52,524 nucleotides of DNA from contig JAYMTF010000114.1 in assembly GCA_036897485.1 (NCBI GenBank), forward strand, positions 1 to 52,524. The letters are read 5' to 3'. This DNA is from Pelargonium nanum. Lineage: Eukaryota; Streptophyta; Magnoliopsida; Geraniales; Geraniaceae. Made by a program: the position numbers and the translations under genes. This document shows, in pieces, positions 22,201 through 35,700 of the stretch (its first letter is position 1; the number at the start of each line of letters is the position of its first letter). Under the pieces are notes generated by a model. It made no database searches. It was not told the origin of the DNA and worked only from the letters and a program-made list of their open reading frames with translations.

Positions 22201-23244
22201 TCGAGAATAGGATCATGGATTGTCATACTGTTCTATTATTACAGTTAAAAATTATCAACTACATGACAACTGAAAGTTTTGTTTTTAATTTGATATTTGC
22301 AAATTAGTTTATTTTCATAAAAATATTGTATTTTTTCTTATATCTATTATTAATGTTAGAGTTTATAATAAGGTATTGTGTATCAATGAAAATTAATGTT
22401 AGACTTTAATTTTTTTAATAAAATATTTATTAATATTAATATTAATATTATTATTAATTACTGACCCTCATTGACTTTATCTGTTTTTATTTATTTCTTG
22501 TGTCCCATCTCTTGAATTTTACATCACTTACCAAAGTACCATCTGTCAAATTCACAACTGTAAAGCCACAAAACAATGAAGGATAGGGCTATTTTGGTCA
22601 TTTTATACTTTTAGACCACATGTCTGTACGGTTACTTAAGTCAATTGTCGCGTCTCTTCCAAAAAGCTCTCGTAACTGAACACTGACCCCATGGGCCCTA
22701 CTTGTCGTGGCTGACGTGTCATCCTATTCTAATTAAATGAATTTTTTGATATTTTAATATAAAGATAGAAAATATGGTAAACGATAAAACGGTTTGTATT
22801 CTATTTGAGTTATCGATCTTTAGTCTTTTTTATTATGATATAAGACGGAGATTTGAGTTGGTTATAATGAAAGAGTTACTCATATTGTGTAGCTCAATTG
22901 TACAAGATAGAATGTTAATATATTTAACTTGATAATGTCATTATTAGAGTTTGTTGATATTAAGTTCGATGAGAAAAATAGCGCGTTGATGTTACTTTTA
23001 TCGTTGCCTGATAGCTGGTTAGAGACTATAAGTTCAATCAGTTACTCTACATTTGATTATTGGAGAAAGGACTTGAAATAAGTATGTTGTAGACTCGTAG
23101 TGTTATTATCGCACCAATCTTTTTTGAGCTTTAGTTATAGAGGTTGAGAGGACCGTAATTCGTAAGGGACAAATAAAAAGTCAAGCACGGCCAAAGTCTA
23201 GACATTTCAAAGAGACTGTTCTAATGAGTATATAGGACCAAGGT
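19226..23244. other. Gene-poor AT-rich intergenic DNA
   Basis: I found no supported gene here. The few short frames lack domains and splice context. AT-rich simple repeats occur, for example ATT/AAT runs at about 22425-22460. A promoter-like patch near 22560-22740 contains GACGTGTCA-type words and a GGGCCC palindrome but leads to no recognisable gene. A word like AACATGGTATCA near 21590 resembles an LTR primer-binding region but has no partner. Confidence 0.45.
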
Positions 23245-23660
23245 GAAAACGGGTGTTCAAAATATTTAAAATCCGACACTATTCTAATGTGTTTGAGACC
23301 AACTATTTAAAATTGTGTTGTGTTTATGTTTAATCTATAAAGCACACGCACGACAGGATAACATTACTAATGTTAAAATCGTATGTGAATACTATTAAAC
23401 GATAACCATGGTTAATCATGTCATCTCCAATTTCTCATCTGTAATGCTACACTTATCATATAAAACCGTTATGTCTGAAATAAGAGAGTGGAAACAACAT
23501 CAATCTATATTCACCTACCTAATATCCATTAATTTCGTGTAAGATTGATATGAACACAACACATCGACACGATTATTAATCACGCCGTGTTTCTATTGGC
23601 TCATATATCGTATATTTGATTTCTAACCCGACGTGCTTGCAATCATTTTTACTCCACACC
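23245..23660. repeat. CGTGT/ACACG-rich repeat fragment
   Basis: This stretch resembles the repeat in HSP90 intron 19 in its dense ACACGA, CGTGT and GACACG words. It has no clear termini or frame. It probably derives from a non-autonomous transposon. Boundaries are approximate. Confidence 0.3.
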
Positions 23661-26600
23661 TCCATCCGGCTGTTTATGTGTTCGTGAGGACATTAGCTTC
23701 AATTAATTCTTGAAAGATTAATTCAGTATAATAATTTTGAATAAAATTAGTAAATAAAGTTTATATTATAAATTAAAATAAAACAAGGTAACGTGATTTG
23801 TCAGCATTAGCTGGATGTGGAACCCATGCCATGCATCTGTCACGAGTCTCAAGATTCTCCAACTTATCCAACGCCAATTTAGGTTTGTCTTGTTAACCCT
23901 ACGGCTCTGTTTGGTAGCTCAGAAAATCAAATGGAAAGTGAGTGGAAAAACAATAGCTACCCGTAGTCGAAATGACAATTTTGAGTTTCAGATCGAGTTT
24001 TGGGAACAAATAGAGTCGGGTTTCACTTTGTAGACATAAAATGTGCAAATTCGCAGCGGTTCTAACTACCAGCAACCAAGAATTGCATTTGTTTTGCTAA
24101 CTACTCTTTCCAAACAGCTCTCTTTTTACTTGTGTACTTCACTTGGGAGTACAGCAATAAATCAACCTTCTGTTCAGTTTATTAATTAGAAGTCTACCAC
24201 CTTAAGAAATGTTTGTAACAAATTAATATATGAATTTTATTGATGGATTTTCAAGGTTGAGTGCTTGATAAATTATATAATTTTATCACTTTTCATATCT
24301 AAAATTAGTATATGATTTTCCATTTTTATAAAAATTAAGCATATTAATTAATATTGGCTTTATCATAATTCATGCATAATTAGTTGACAACAATAAGGAA
24401 ATTGAACATTTTAAGGTGGAGATTTAGTTTGAGACTGAAGATAATACGCTCTATAAGTGTCATCAATTTTATTCCGAATAAAATTGAAGATAAGCTAGTT
24501 AATATGATATATTTACTCTTTTATTCTCATGGGTATTATTATAACAAACTTATGATAACGACATTGTTGATAATTCATGCATAACTAACTTCTTAACTAG
24601 TTCTTTTTAATATATATATATATATAGGTAGGTTAACACTTATTTTGATATTGAGGAAATATACTCGGACTCTATAGTCTTTCAATTTGAAATTTCCGTT
24701 CACGATAGGATATTAATTAGTGACCAACTTCACATTACAACCACATTGTACTTCATATAGTATATATTTCTAGAAAAAAGAGATGTAGAATGACATAATT
24801 AGTTGTTCGTATAGTATATAAATTAAATCTCTAATATAATTAAAACAAATGGTAAGAAATCGAGCTAAAATTTTATAATGTATGCACATTTTTATTCAAC
24901 TAATGAAAGAAAAAGTGGTATCTTTTTAGATGTTTCAATATTGTAAGAAAAGCAAGAATAAGAAAGTATAAAAGAAATTGAAATTCTTGTGGTTAGAATT
25001 ATTAACATATTGAAACATGCATCAAAAGAAATCTTCATCGGGTGAATGATACACATAGGAGTGGGTCTAGACTAGTAATTATTCAACCTAAATGCTCTTG
25101 CTTTGGCCATGCAATACCCACTCCTTTACACTTTCTTTGGAATTTGCATCACTATTTCCAACCATATCTTTGGCAATTTTGGACATTAAATTGTGTATAA
25201 AATGATTCGTCTAATAATGAGGTATGACACGTTGTTTTATCACTGATTTGGTCGAATCACAATATATCTTATAGTCAAAAATTCATGAGAGAGTAATGAT
25301 ATAATATATGTCAGATTGTTATTCGTTTAAACTTATCATAAATTACGTACAAAATGTAAAAGATAATTCATCACATAAATTGTTATCGTTGTTTTGTACA
25401 AAATTTGAGATAAATAAAATTATATAATTCAAATGCCAATGTATAAATTATTTACATAAATAAATTGTTTGAAGAAATAATAATTAACATATTGAATCCT
25501 AATAAGGTGGCAAAAACAATGTAGTATTATGAGAATAAAACCCTGTGTTACATTTGCATGTGATTGGGTATGAATTATTTGTGTTTTGTATTTGAAGATT
25601 TTGGTGGGTAGTTTGGAAATGATGAACCATGGTGATGGTGGTGAGGTCTCTTGTGGGTGGCAGAAGCAGCCAAGCAGGTCATTTCATTATTGATTGAACC
25701 CACTCATCTTCTTTGGTTTATTAGTGTCATTCTTTTGTTGCCAATTATCAAATGTCACTTCTGCTTATACCAAACCAAACCTCATGTGCATGCCTCACTA
25801 ATAATTGAACCAACACTATGTTCTTGCAAATATGGTGCATGTAAGTTACATGTTTTTGCCGGTTCCTATCTGTGAAGAGTTGTGTTCGTCAGTGTCAACG
25901 TTTATTCTACTCTGTTTTCATTCTCGTTTTTTTATTTCTTCATGCTCATATGCGACTCTCAAAATAGACGAAAGAGACATGTGATGCGTTCTATTATTAA
26001 AAGAAGTTTCAATTTTTATTTGTTTATTCAGTTAATACACCCAAAAAATTGAGTAATTCTCAATCAGAGGCCTTATATATGCGATTTCATATCTTTCATA
26101 TGTTAATCGATAATCCTCATTGCATACCATAATTCTCTTAAAATATTCTAGGATTGACATGTAGATCGAGGAAGGTGATTTGTTTCTTTTTTTACTTTTC
26201 AGATTCATATATTCATACAAGTGTTTCAAAATACATTCTTTATTTTATGTATCACACTGATGTGATATTGTCTCTAGAATTGTTCAAGAACGAAAAAATT
26301 AGTAACGCATGAACAGATCGAGAACACTCTGGTCATACAATCTAAGAGAAACTAGTAATTGGAAACAACGACAAACATATAAAAGTTGAGTTAGGTGGAT
26401 CACTTGGTTTGAGATAGAATGATCTTTTTCTATGTATGTGGGACAAAAATTAAGCATATGTAATATGAACTAAAGTGAGGAACAATATAACAATTTGGAA
26501 CCATCCCTCAAACTTAATGTAGTTGATTAATATTTTCCTAAATTTTGTTGTTGGGGACTTTAGATTGAACCCTACATTGGTCATACAAGACCAACCGTAC

Positions 26601-28324
26601 ATGGTGGGTTGTCATTGTCCTTTGCTTCCTTGCTTCAAAAACAATACTACCCTCTCAAAATGGCCAATAAGTTGGCATGTTGCAAATCAAATGTGTGTGC
26701 CCTTCCCTCTAAAGTTGTGGCCATGTTTTAGATATTTTTTTGGGAGCTAAATCGAAAACTTATTAGTAAAAGGTGATCCGGTAACACTCGGAGAATCTCT
26801 ATTAGAGATTGCAACTCATGTCATCCAACCGCGTTATCACGAACTCAAAGGATTTAGTAAGAGTATGAGTCGTCTTGTTCGTAAATCTCATAACAAACGA
26901 AAACTGTAATCTATTAAACTGAGTCGAGAGAGCCAAAATATTACTAAATACTTTTCGTTATTAAGTGATTATTTTGTATTTATCATTAGCTCCTTTTCAT
27001 GTGTAGTGAAAGAGGAATTGTATGATCGTGGAGAATCGATAGTGCAATACTACGTCACTTGACTTTTTGATCAAATTCTTAACGCTTTGAAAAAACAACT
27101 ATAGAGAATACGCATTAGGTAAAAATCAGTGGGTAACATTAGAATTTACCTTTGAAAAAAGAGTACGATTAATGCTGACAAATCAATGTATAATAATATG
27201 AATGTATGAATATAATAGAATTTGTAAACCCGACACCAACTTTTGTGTTTATAGCGGAAGAATTTGAATCCTGATTGGTCAGTGTGATGTACATGATTAG
27301 AGCTAAGGGGGGATTCAAAACTGTTGGCGACAACTTAGCAATTATGGTGGCGTCAGACTAGGCTGACCATAAGAGCTCTACTACGAGTATTACGCAGAAT
27401 TCACTCATAGACGCTAACATAGTATTATTCGCGAACGTACAATATTTGTGTATCATCAACTTGTACAATAAAAATTGCTACATTATCATGCTAAATGCAA
27501 CTATTTTTTTTTCTCATTTTCTATAATGGTGAGCAATTGTTAATACATTGAATAGAACCACCAACAACAAATGGGACTTAACATTGATATTTGTAAATCT
27601 GTTGTCAACTTCTAGTCTAAGACCTTCTCGAATATTTGACACACAAAACATTATTAATTTGTTGGTGCAACAAAAACTATTGGTAAAATGATCAATCATC
27701 AAAGCCTTGCATGTGATTGTGTGTCTATTAGCAAATAAACATGTCCTAATCTTTTAAATAAATAAATAAATAAACTCCTAATTATGGTCAAACTAATCAT
27801 GGCAATAATTTAAGACATTTCTTTAATGGTCCTTTATTTTTCTATTACCTCCTTTATTTGTCCCATTATTTATGCTTTTTTTATAATATTTATATTTATA
27901 TATTTAATTTAGAATTAATTTAATGAGGTGGGTAAGGTATAGAGCCGACACACATTTCCATTGAAGCCCACATCCATCAATGTCCTCAAAGGACATGATG
28001 CGTAAATTAAGAATCTCATGCACCAGGCGCACGTTATCAACCACCCCAAGCAAAAACAAAATAAATCATAAATAAATTTTGCAAAACCAATAAATATTTC
28101 CTAAAATGATACAAAATTGTTAGTACAAATTTCATAGCCACATGTAAGAGTTACTTTGTAATTTTTTTTTTGGTTAGTCTTTAGTAGATTATAGAATTGA
28201 CCCATAGTTTTTATTTTTATTTGTTCTTAGCTCTGGATTTTCAATTCAGTTCCTTCAACCTGCTGTAGCATGTAGCCGGTATAAACCATCCACGTCATAT
28301 TATGGAGCCATGTAGACCAGCCAC
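23661..28324. other. Gene-poor intergenic DNA
   Basis: No gene is supported. Frames near 23815-24033 and 25651-25875 have no recognisable domain. The words around 23900 (CTCTGTTTGGTAGCTCAG) resemble plant leader introns and may be a relic of one. A TA dinucleotide run lies at about 24609-24627 and a TAAA run at about 27756-27773. Confidence 0.45.
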
Positions 28325-28600
28325 GTCACTCTCCACCATGACATGAAACGATGTCGGCGTTTGACTAACCTCCAAGCCTGACAACGAGTGCATCCACGTG
28401 TTCCAGTGGCCAATGCTTGTCCTGGGAGTCATTGAAGACTCCCTGCCGGCTTCCTCGGCGCACACTGGTACAAGGAGTCTTTGCTATCCTCATTACCCTA
28501 CTTCTCATCCTACTCATTTTCGCCTTTATCGTCACACGACCCAATGGCAACTAACCAATTCCTGGCTGATCCTACAAGAAGTACCTTATTTCTCTTCACT
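28325..28600 (+). pseudogene. Tetraspanin pseudogene fragment (TET2-like)
   Basis: Three consecutive reading frames spell one tetraspanin segment. Frame A (about 28361-28440) gives LTSKPDNECIH then QWPMLVLGVI. Frame B (about 28445-28486) gives AGFLGAHWYKESLL. Frame C (about 28478-28595) gives TLLLILLIFAFIVTRPNGN, then a stop, PIPG, a stop, and SYKKYL. Plant TET2-like proteins carry the same order: WLASKPDNEC, RWPVVVLGV, GFIGA-YKETLL, a third membrane helix ending FAFVVTRPDGS, then VPG-GYKEYRL. At least two frameshifts and several stops, including one replacing the Trp of GIWL, rule out function. The second and third membrane helices and the start of the large loop are covered; the rest is missing. 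No parent copy lies in the window. Confidence 0.8.
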
Positions 28601-29135
28601 ATGGGTCCGTGAATATTGTTTGATATTTTTGGGCATCAGATTCTTTTGAGGAAGACAATTCTGATCTTGTTGTTCCACTGCTACAGTCAAGATTTCAACA
28701 AACTATACAATAGTTAATCGTTACTATACGAACATTTGAGATTTGCAAATCAAGTTATTGGTGTTAGAATATCAGCTTCGCATTAAATTTCTTAAGAAAA
28801 AAACAAGTGCCTGGTTGTTTGATGTGTTATTTTAACGAAATACCCATTTTACCCTTTTTCTGTGTAAAATTTACCACTATATTTGATGTGTGTTAGAATC
28901 CGTATATCTGAGGAAGAGCAGAAAAACAAATGTGTGTGTGTGTCTTTAAACGGTGAATGGTGCAGTCTCTTTCAAGCCTTAACAAAAAGCGAAGCAAAGC
29001 AATAAGAGGGACCAACCCAGAACATTATAGCAGTAAATACCAATAATATAACTATTTATTTCGCAATAAAAAAATGCGTGCAGCAAATGAGATAATGATG
29101 AGCACAGCCTCAAAACACATTCAATATTGATATTC

Positions 29136-29138
<3 letters not shown>
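28601..29138 (+). promoter_or_regulatory. Upstream region of the AHK2-type gene
   Basis: This region lies between the tetraspanin relic and the GA repeat and should contain the promoter of the histidine kinase gene. It includes a short GT run near 28930. I could not single out a certain TATA box or transcription start. ACGT-core words (CCACGTCA, CCACGTGT) cluster just upstream at 28290-28400. Confidence 0.35.

Positions 29139-29172
<34 letters not shown>
29139..29172 (+). repeat. (GA)17 microsatellite before the AHK2-type leader
   Basis: An uninterrupted GA run of about 34 bases lies roughly 600 bases before the start codon, within or next to the presumed leader. GA repeats in plant promoters and leaders are bound by BASIC PENTACYSTEINE proteins, which are known to affect cytokinin-response genes. 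The link here is inference. The run is likely length-polymorphic. Confidence 0.85.
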
Positions 29173-29174
<2 letters not shown>

Positions 29175-29231
29175 GTGGCTGTGAGGTTAAAGAAGGAGAA
29201 GGAAAAGGAAAGAGAGGTTTTTGATTATTGT

Positions 29232-29616
29232 ATGCAAGTTGGGTTTGCAGAGAACCAACTGGGTTGGATTTGGATTTAGCTATTTTTTGGTGGTTGTTGT
29301 TGTTGGGGGTGGAGAGGACTTGGAGGAGCTTTGGGTGTTAAAAAAGTTGCAATCTTGATGCTTCTTTCGGCTGTTGCAGAGCTGTGGGAAGAAACAGTGC
29401 CAGATATGGAAAAAGGTCAATTATTTTTCTAATCTCATCAATGATTCCCCAACAGGTTGCTAAAGCAACAACTGGGTTTGGCTCAGCTGCTTCTTTGGCA
29501 TGATTATCTTTCTTTACTCTCCTCTCCTCTGGGTTTTTTCACAAGTGGTGGTGGGGCTATCATGGGTTTTGATGCTTCTCAGTGTGGAGAGAAAGAAACT
29601 TAGTACTGAATCATAA
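29232..29616 (+). promoter_or_regulatory. Four possible upstream ORFs in the AHK2-type leader
   Basis: If transcription starts at or before the GA repeat, the leader contains four short ATG-initiated frames: 29232-29279 (15 codons plus stop), 29358-29432 (24), 29441-29503 (20) and 29500-29616 (38). The last two overlap by ATGA. None is in frame with, or overlaps, the main start at 29767. Such an array normally lowers translation of the main frame. Whether all lie in the mature mRNA depends on the unmapped start site and on possible leader splicing. Confidence 0.45.
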
Positions 29617-29766
29617 AGTGGAAGACAGAGGAGGTTGGACCTGGACCACCTTGTTTTCTTCATTTTTTTTCTGTACAATTTGTGCTGGGTTTGTGACATT
29701 CTTTTGGATTTTGAGAAGATTTGTGTGCAGCTTCAAGGTGTTTGTTGGATTGTCACTGTGAGTTTG

Positions 29767-32700
29767 ATGAGTTTTGCTGCTGTTATTGGTTTGATTCTCA
29801 AGCTCTCCCAGTTCTTTGTGAAGATACACAGGTGGGTTTTGGTTAAGATGTCTCTTAATTGCAAGCTCTCTGGATTTAGTGGCAAATTACCTGCCAATTC
29901 CAAGCTCAAGAAGGCCAGAGATCCTTTGCATGGACCTAATTGGTTCACCAAATGGAAGAGAAAGCTTCTGGTGCTCTGGCTTCTGGTTCTTTTTATTACT
30001 GGAAGCACTTGGATTTTCTTGAGTTTCAGAGATGTGGCTGTGGGGAGGCAAGAGGAAAATTCAGCTCCTTGTGAAGAAAATGCCCAAATCTTGCTTCAGC
30101 ATTTCAATATCAGCAAGAACCAGCTTCATGCTACATCTTCTCCCTTCTCTGAGTCAGATCAGGTGATGTGTGTACTAAGCTTCTGTGTTTAGCATTTCTA
30201 GGAACTTTCTGTCTTGAGTTTCATTGGGTTTTAGCTTTAAGTAGTGACTAATAAGCTTCCTGTTTCTTTAAATGAATTTCTGCTTTTGGTTAAATAAGTT
30301 GGTTCTTTTCAAATTATGGAGTAGTGAAGGTGGATAGAAATTTTAACAATGGAGTTATAGATTTCTCAAATTTGTTTGTTTTTTCAGCTCTCTCATGTCT
30401 TCAGATGGTACTATTTACTATATTTTCATTCTTGGCCAATCTTATTGGTTCAACTATAAAATTGCACCCATTTCTCATGCTAACACTAATTGGGTTGCTA
30501 CGGAAATTTAGTGGATTGTTGGATATGTTTAGGCAGTGTTGAAGCATGTTTAATAAAAGTAAATACTGCATTCAAAGGATTATGAAAACAAATGTTAAAA
30601 ATTGATGCTAGTTTAGTTTGTTTTCTTGTTGTGTGTATATATTATGTGGTTTACTAATACTGAAACACCATTCGCTTGAAAAAGTTTTTTTTGTGTGTGT
30701 GTGTGTGTGTGTGGAGAAAATGGCGTTGAGGTGTTGAACTTCTCTACGTTAAACAATGAAAAGAGACAAGGATGGTCACTGGTGAGGTCTCTAGGAATGG
30801 GAGAGTAAAGACCATTTATCAAACGTATATGCCATTGGTTTTTATGATATGATTTACATTCGTTTGTAGATATAATTTATGAAATTTTATGTGTAGAAGG
30901 TGCTTGATGCTTTGATGAACAAATGGCTCAACTTCAATATATAATTTATTTGATCATTTACCTGTTATGTTATTGTTGCAGATATCATCCCTCAGATGTA
31001 CTAAAGAAGCAGGCTCACAAATGCCATTACGTAATGCTGTTACCTGTTCTCCAAAGTTGCTCTATTCAGGGAAGCAGGAGTATCAGAAGCAGCAAAGATG
31101 GAATGCAGAAAATCTAGAACCTAATGACCAGTGTCCAATTCAAGATGAGCATATCAACAGGGAGCTTGAACCATCCACCATGGAGGAAAAGTGTTCATCG
31201 TTTGTCAAACATTCTGGAATTCGATCAATTTTACCTGCCCGTCAGATTTCTGGACAGGTAGTAGAACCATGCATGCTTCCTAAACCAGTTAACTATGAGT
31301 CTTCTTGCTTGAAAGTTTCTGAATTCCGATTTTTCTTACATGAATTCTGAAATTATAATATTTTTTGTTAGTTAATGCTATTAACTCTGCACCTATCAAA
31401 AGTTTGCTTCATGAAAGCATAAAGCATAAAGCATAGGATATTAGGGATTGCTGCTCATGAGATGGACTTGAGTGATGAGAACACGGGCCACGGGATTGGT
31501 CTTGATCTCAGTAGCAGCTCTTTGTTTTGCTCAATCAACTCCAACAGCACCCTATTCCATCTTGTTTAAATTTAAGGACTTAATCTTGTGTTTATCGCTT
31601 TAACTGCTTCCAAATATCGTCTAACATAGACCATCTTTCAAGCTTAACTTATCTCAACCTCCCTAACTTTTTCTCTGTTCAAACTGATTCGTATGGGACA
31701 TTTGTCATATTTTGCATGGAGAAGAAGCTATTTCTTATTTTTTGGTCTTAACTTGTAATGAGAAATTTTATGGTCTAGATAAAAAAAATCGATAAATCTA
31801 GAATCGCCGCATCTCTAGAGGCTTTTTTATTGGCTGCTTATATCCCCTGGAGAAAGAAAGAAAGAAAAATCATCTTGCTGACTGAAACAACACATTACCT
31901 AAAGCTCCATAATGTCTTTGATTGAAACATTTGAAAGTGGTTCTATATCCCCTAACAAACTCTATGTGTAGATCATACATACCTGTATCTCTTGTGTGAC
32001 TTTTTTTTGTACTTTATGGATTTGTTAAGAATGAGGAAACACATATATTATGGTAGACACTTAATCCAAGAATCTTTGGTTCTTTTGGTTTTGATCAGAG
32101 CAACGTGCAAAGACGAGCAGTGGGAGACTCTGCGAAAGAGCATTGTTGGAGAGTGTGTTTATCTTTCTCTACCCTGGTAAAGATATGCTTGTGGGTCCTT
32201 GTCGGAACGATTGTTAGATACAAGATGCCTAGTTTTTGTTCGAAGTTTTGGAAGAACAGAAAGAAGAAGCTGTCTAAGCAGGAACCGCAACAACTAATAC
32301 AGCACAAGCATCAGCTCTTGCCACAAAAGCACCAACAACAAAGTCCTCCTAAAGGTGGTGGAAATTGGAGGATGAAACTGCTCATATTATTTGTCATCAT
32401 TGGGATGATTGTATCCGTGTGGTTATTTGTTCACTTCTATTTCAAACATAATTTGACAAGGAGAGAAACACTTGCTAACATGTGCGATGAGCGAGCCCGG
32501 ATGTTGCAGGATCAGTTCAATGTGAGCTTGAACCATGTTCATGCCTTGGCCATTCTCGTATCCACATTTCACCATGGAAAACATCCATCTGCCATTGATC
32601 AGGTAATATTGCAGAGCCTGAATTATTTATTTTTTCTATCACTTCAGTTTCTATTTGTGCTGGTGTTTATGTTATCAATTAGAATTTTGTAATGCCTATC

Positions 32701-35700
32701 GCAATTGTTGATTTTTTATAGGTAATTCATAGTTGGATAACTTTCTATTTTCTCTATATGAATGTTCTTGAACTTCTCTCTTTTTCTGCAGAAAACCTTT
32801 GGTGAATATACCGAGAGAACTGCTTTTGAAAGACCACTTACCAGTGGTGTTGCTTATGCTGTCAAAGTTGTCCACGCCGAGAGGGAGCAATTTGAGCAGC
32901 AGCGTGGGTGGAGGATAAAGAAAATGGCAACTGAGGATCAGACTTCACTTCAAGATTGTATTCCAGAAAATTTGGATCCTGCACCAGTTCAAGATGAATA
33001 TGCGCCTGTGATTTTTTCTCAGGAAACAGTTTCACATATTGTCTCTATTGACATGATGTCGGGAAAGGTGCAACTTTAGCTACTGGGGTTTCCTCATTTT
33101 TCTAATTTTGTTTTCCTATCATCGAGCAATTTCTAAGGGCTTATATATGGACCTATTTCACCATTAAACATCTTCTAGTTTCCATTTACTGTCGCTAACA
33201 TTGCTGCTGCATATACTGTTTTACAGGAAGACCGTGAAAATATTGTACGAGCAAGGGTATCTGGAAAGGGAGTATTGACATCTCCTTTCAAACTTTTGAA
33301 ATCCAATCACGTGGGTGTTGTACTCACATTTGCTGTTTATAGCACTGATCTTCCTCTAGATGCTACACCAGAGCAACGTAATGAAGCTACTGTGGGGTAA
33401 ATACTGATCATTTCCTTGTACACTTGTTTGTGCTTCATCCACTTTAGCAATGTTAAGTATTAATTTTATTCATTATCTAAAAAGGTATCTAGGTGCATCT
33501 TATGACGTCCCATCACTGGTGGAGAAGCTTCTTCACCAACTTGCCAGCAAGCAAACAATTGTTGTGAATGTTTACGATACAACTAATTCATCTGCTCCTA
33601 TCACTATGTATGGTAGTGATGTCACTGATACCGGATTATTGCATATTAGCCACCTTGATTTTGGGGATCCATTAAGGAAGCATGAGATGCATTGCAGGTT
33701 ATCTCTCACATGACATGAAGTTGAAACATTACTATATGGAATGGGCTCACGCATTGTCTCATGTTCAAGTTTTTTTTATTCCTTTACAGGTTCAAGCAAA
33801 AACCTCCTTTACCTTGGACAGCAATAAACTCATCAGTCGGCGTCCTGGTCATTATTTTACTTGCTGCCCAAATCTCTTATGCAGCTATAAATCGAATTGC
33901 AAAAGTAGAGAATGATTGCCGCAAGATGGAGGAGCTCAAAGTTCGTGCTGAAGCTGCAGATGTGGCAAAATCTCAGGTAAAGATTTCTTGTCGGGATTTT
34001 TTTTCGTGATCATATATATGGGTTGGTTTTTACATTCATTAGCTATAATTACATAAACTCAACATGTAATCTCTTTCCTTATCAAAGAATTATGCCATTT
34101 TGTACTTACACTTTCGTTGTATTTAGTATAAATTGTTATTGTATTTCATTTTCACTTCCTTTGGCACAATATGTCCTGTCTTGATTTTGGTCTTCTCCTT
34201 TTGCAGTTTCTTGCTACTGTTTCCCATGAGATCAGAACTCCAATGAACGGTGTTTTAGGTATGCTGCAAATGCTGATGGACACAGATCTTGATGCAAACC
34301 AACAGGATTTTGCACAGACTGCTCATGCCAGCGGGAAAGATCTAATATCGCTGATAAATGAGGTTCTTGATCAGGCTAAGATCGAATCAGGCAGGCTTGA
34401 GCTTGAAGCTGTACCTTTTGATCTGCGTTCTGTTCTTGATAATGTTCTATCACTTTTCTCGGGAAAATCTAATGAAAAGGGAATTGAGGTAAACTGCGAG
34501 TTATTCCTTATTCTTTCTTCTTTTTCTATTAACGATATACATATATCTTACATACCCTTGTTTGTGGGTGTCTTGGGTGAGAGAAGTTGGCTGTTTATGT
34601 CTCCAATGAAGTGCCTGAAGTTGTTATTGGTGATCCTGGACGGTTCCGGCAAATAATTACCAATCTTGTTGGGAACTCAGTCAAGGTTGGTGATCCATCT
34701 GCAGACGATTATATCATAATTGGAACCCTCTGTTGTACATATATGCAGTTATCAGCTTGCTTACAATTTTGGTTCACTAACCTTGTTATGTGCACGTTTA
34801 ACTTTCAGTTCACAAATGACAAAGGGCATATATTTGTCACCGTCCATTTGGCTGATGAAGTGTGGGGATCAGATAATGCGAGGGATGTAGTGCTGAGACA
34901 GGGCCTACATTTAGTTCAAGACTCGTCCGACAAAAGTTACAACACAGTGAGTGGGTTTCCTGTGGTTGACAGATGGAAAAGCTGGGAAAAGTTTAAGAAG
35001 TTGAACCATGCAGATAAAATGGATAACTGTGACATGATTAAATTGCTAGTGACGGTTGAGGATACAGGTGTAGGAATTCCTCCGGATGCACAAAACCGCA
35101 TATTCACCCCTTTTATGCAGGCAGACAGTTCCACTTCGCGAACATATGGTGGGACTGGAATAGGATTGAGCATTAGCAATCGCCTGGTGGATCTCATGGG
35201 TGGGGAGATAGGGTTTGTGAGCGAAACTGGAATTGGCAGTACTTTCTCGTTTACTGGAGCTCTTCAGAAAGGAGAAGCAAGTTCTCTTGATAAGAAGTGG
35301 CAACATTATGATCCATCTACTTCAGAGTTCCGAGGAATGAGAGCATTAGTGATAGACAAAAGAAGCATCCGTGCGGAGGTCACACGATATCATCTTCGGA
35401 GGTTGGGTATATCCGTGAATATAGCTTCCTCCATCCAATCTGCGTGTTCTTATCTATGCAGCTCTTGCAACACAAGGTATTTCAACTTTCTCAAGCAGTT
35501 AAATGTTGAGTGGGCTTGAATTATACAGTGAGTGGAGTGTCTGTGTGCACTAATATGGAAGCATATCTTAGACTTACAGATCTGCAAATTCATGCATATC
35601 GTTGAAATCACGTACAAGTGATGGTTATCTTTATCACATACACCTTTATATTTTCTTCGGTATTATCTAACTTTTGACCATGAGTTCATGAGTTCGAATC

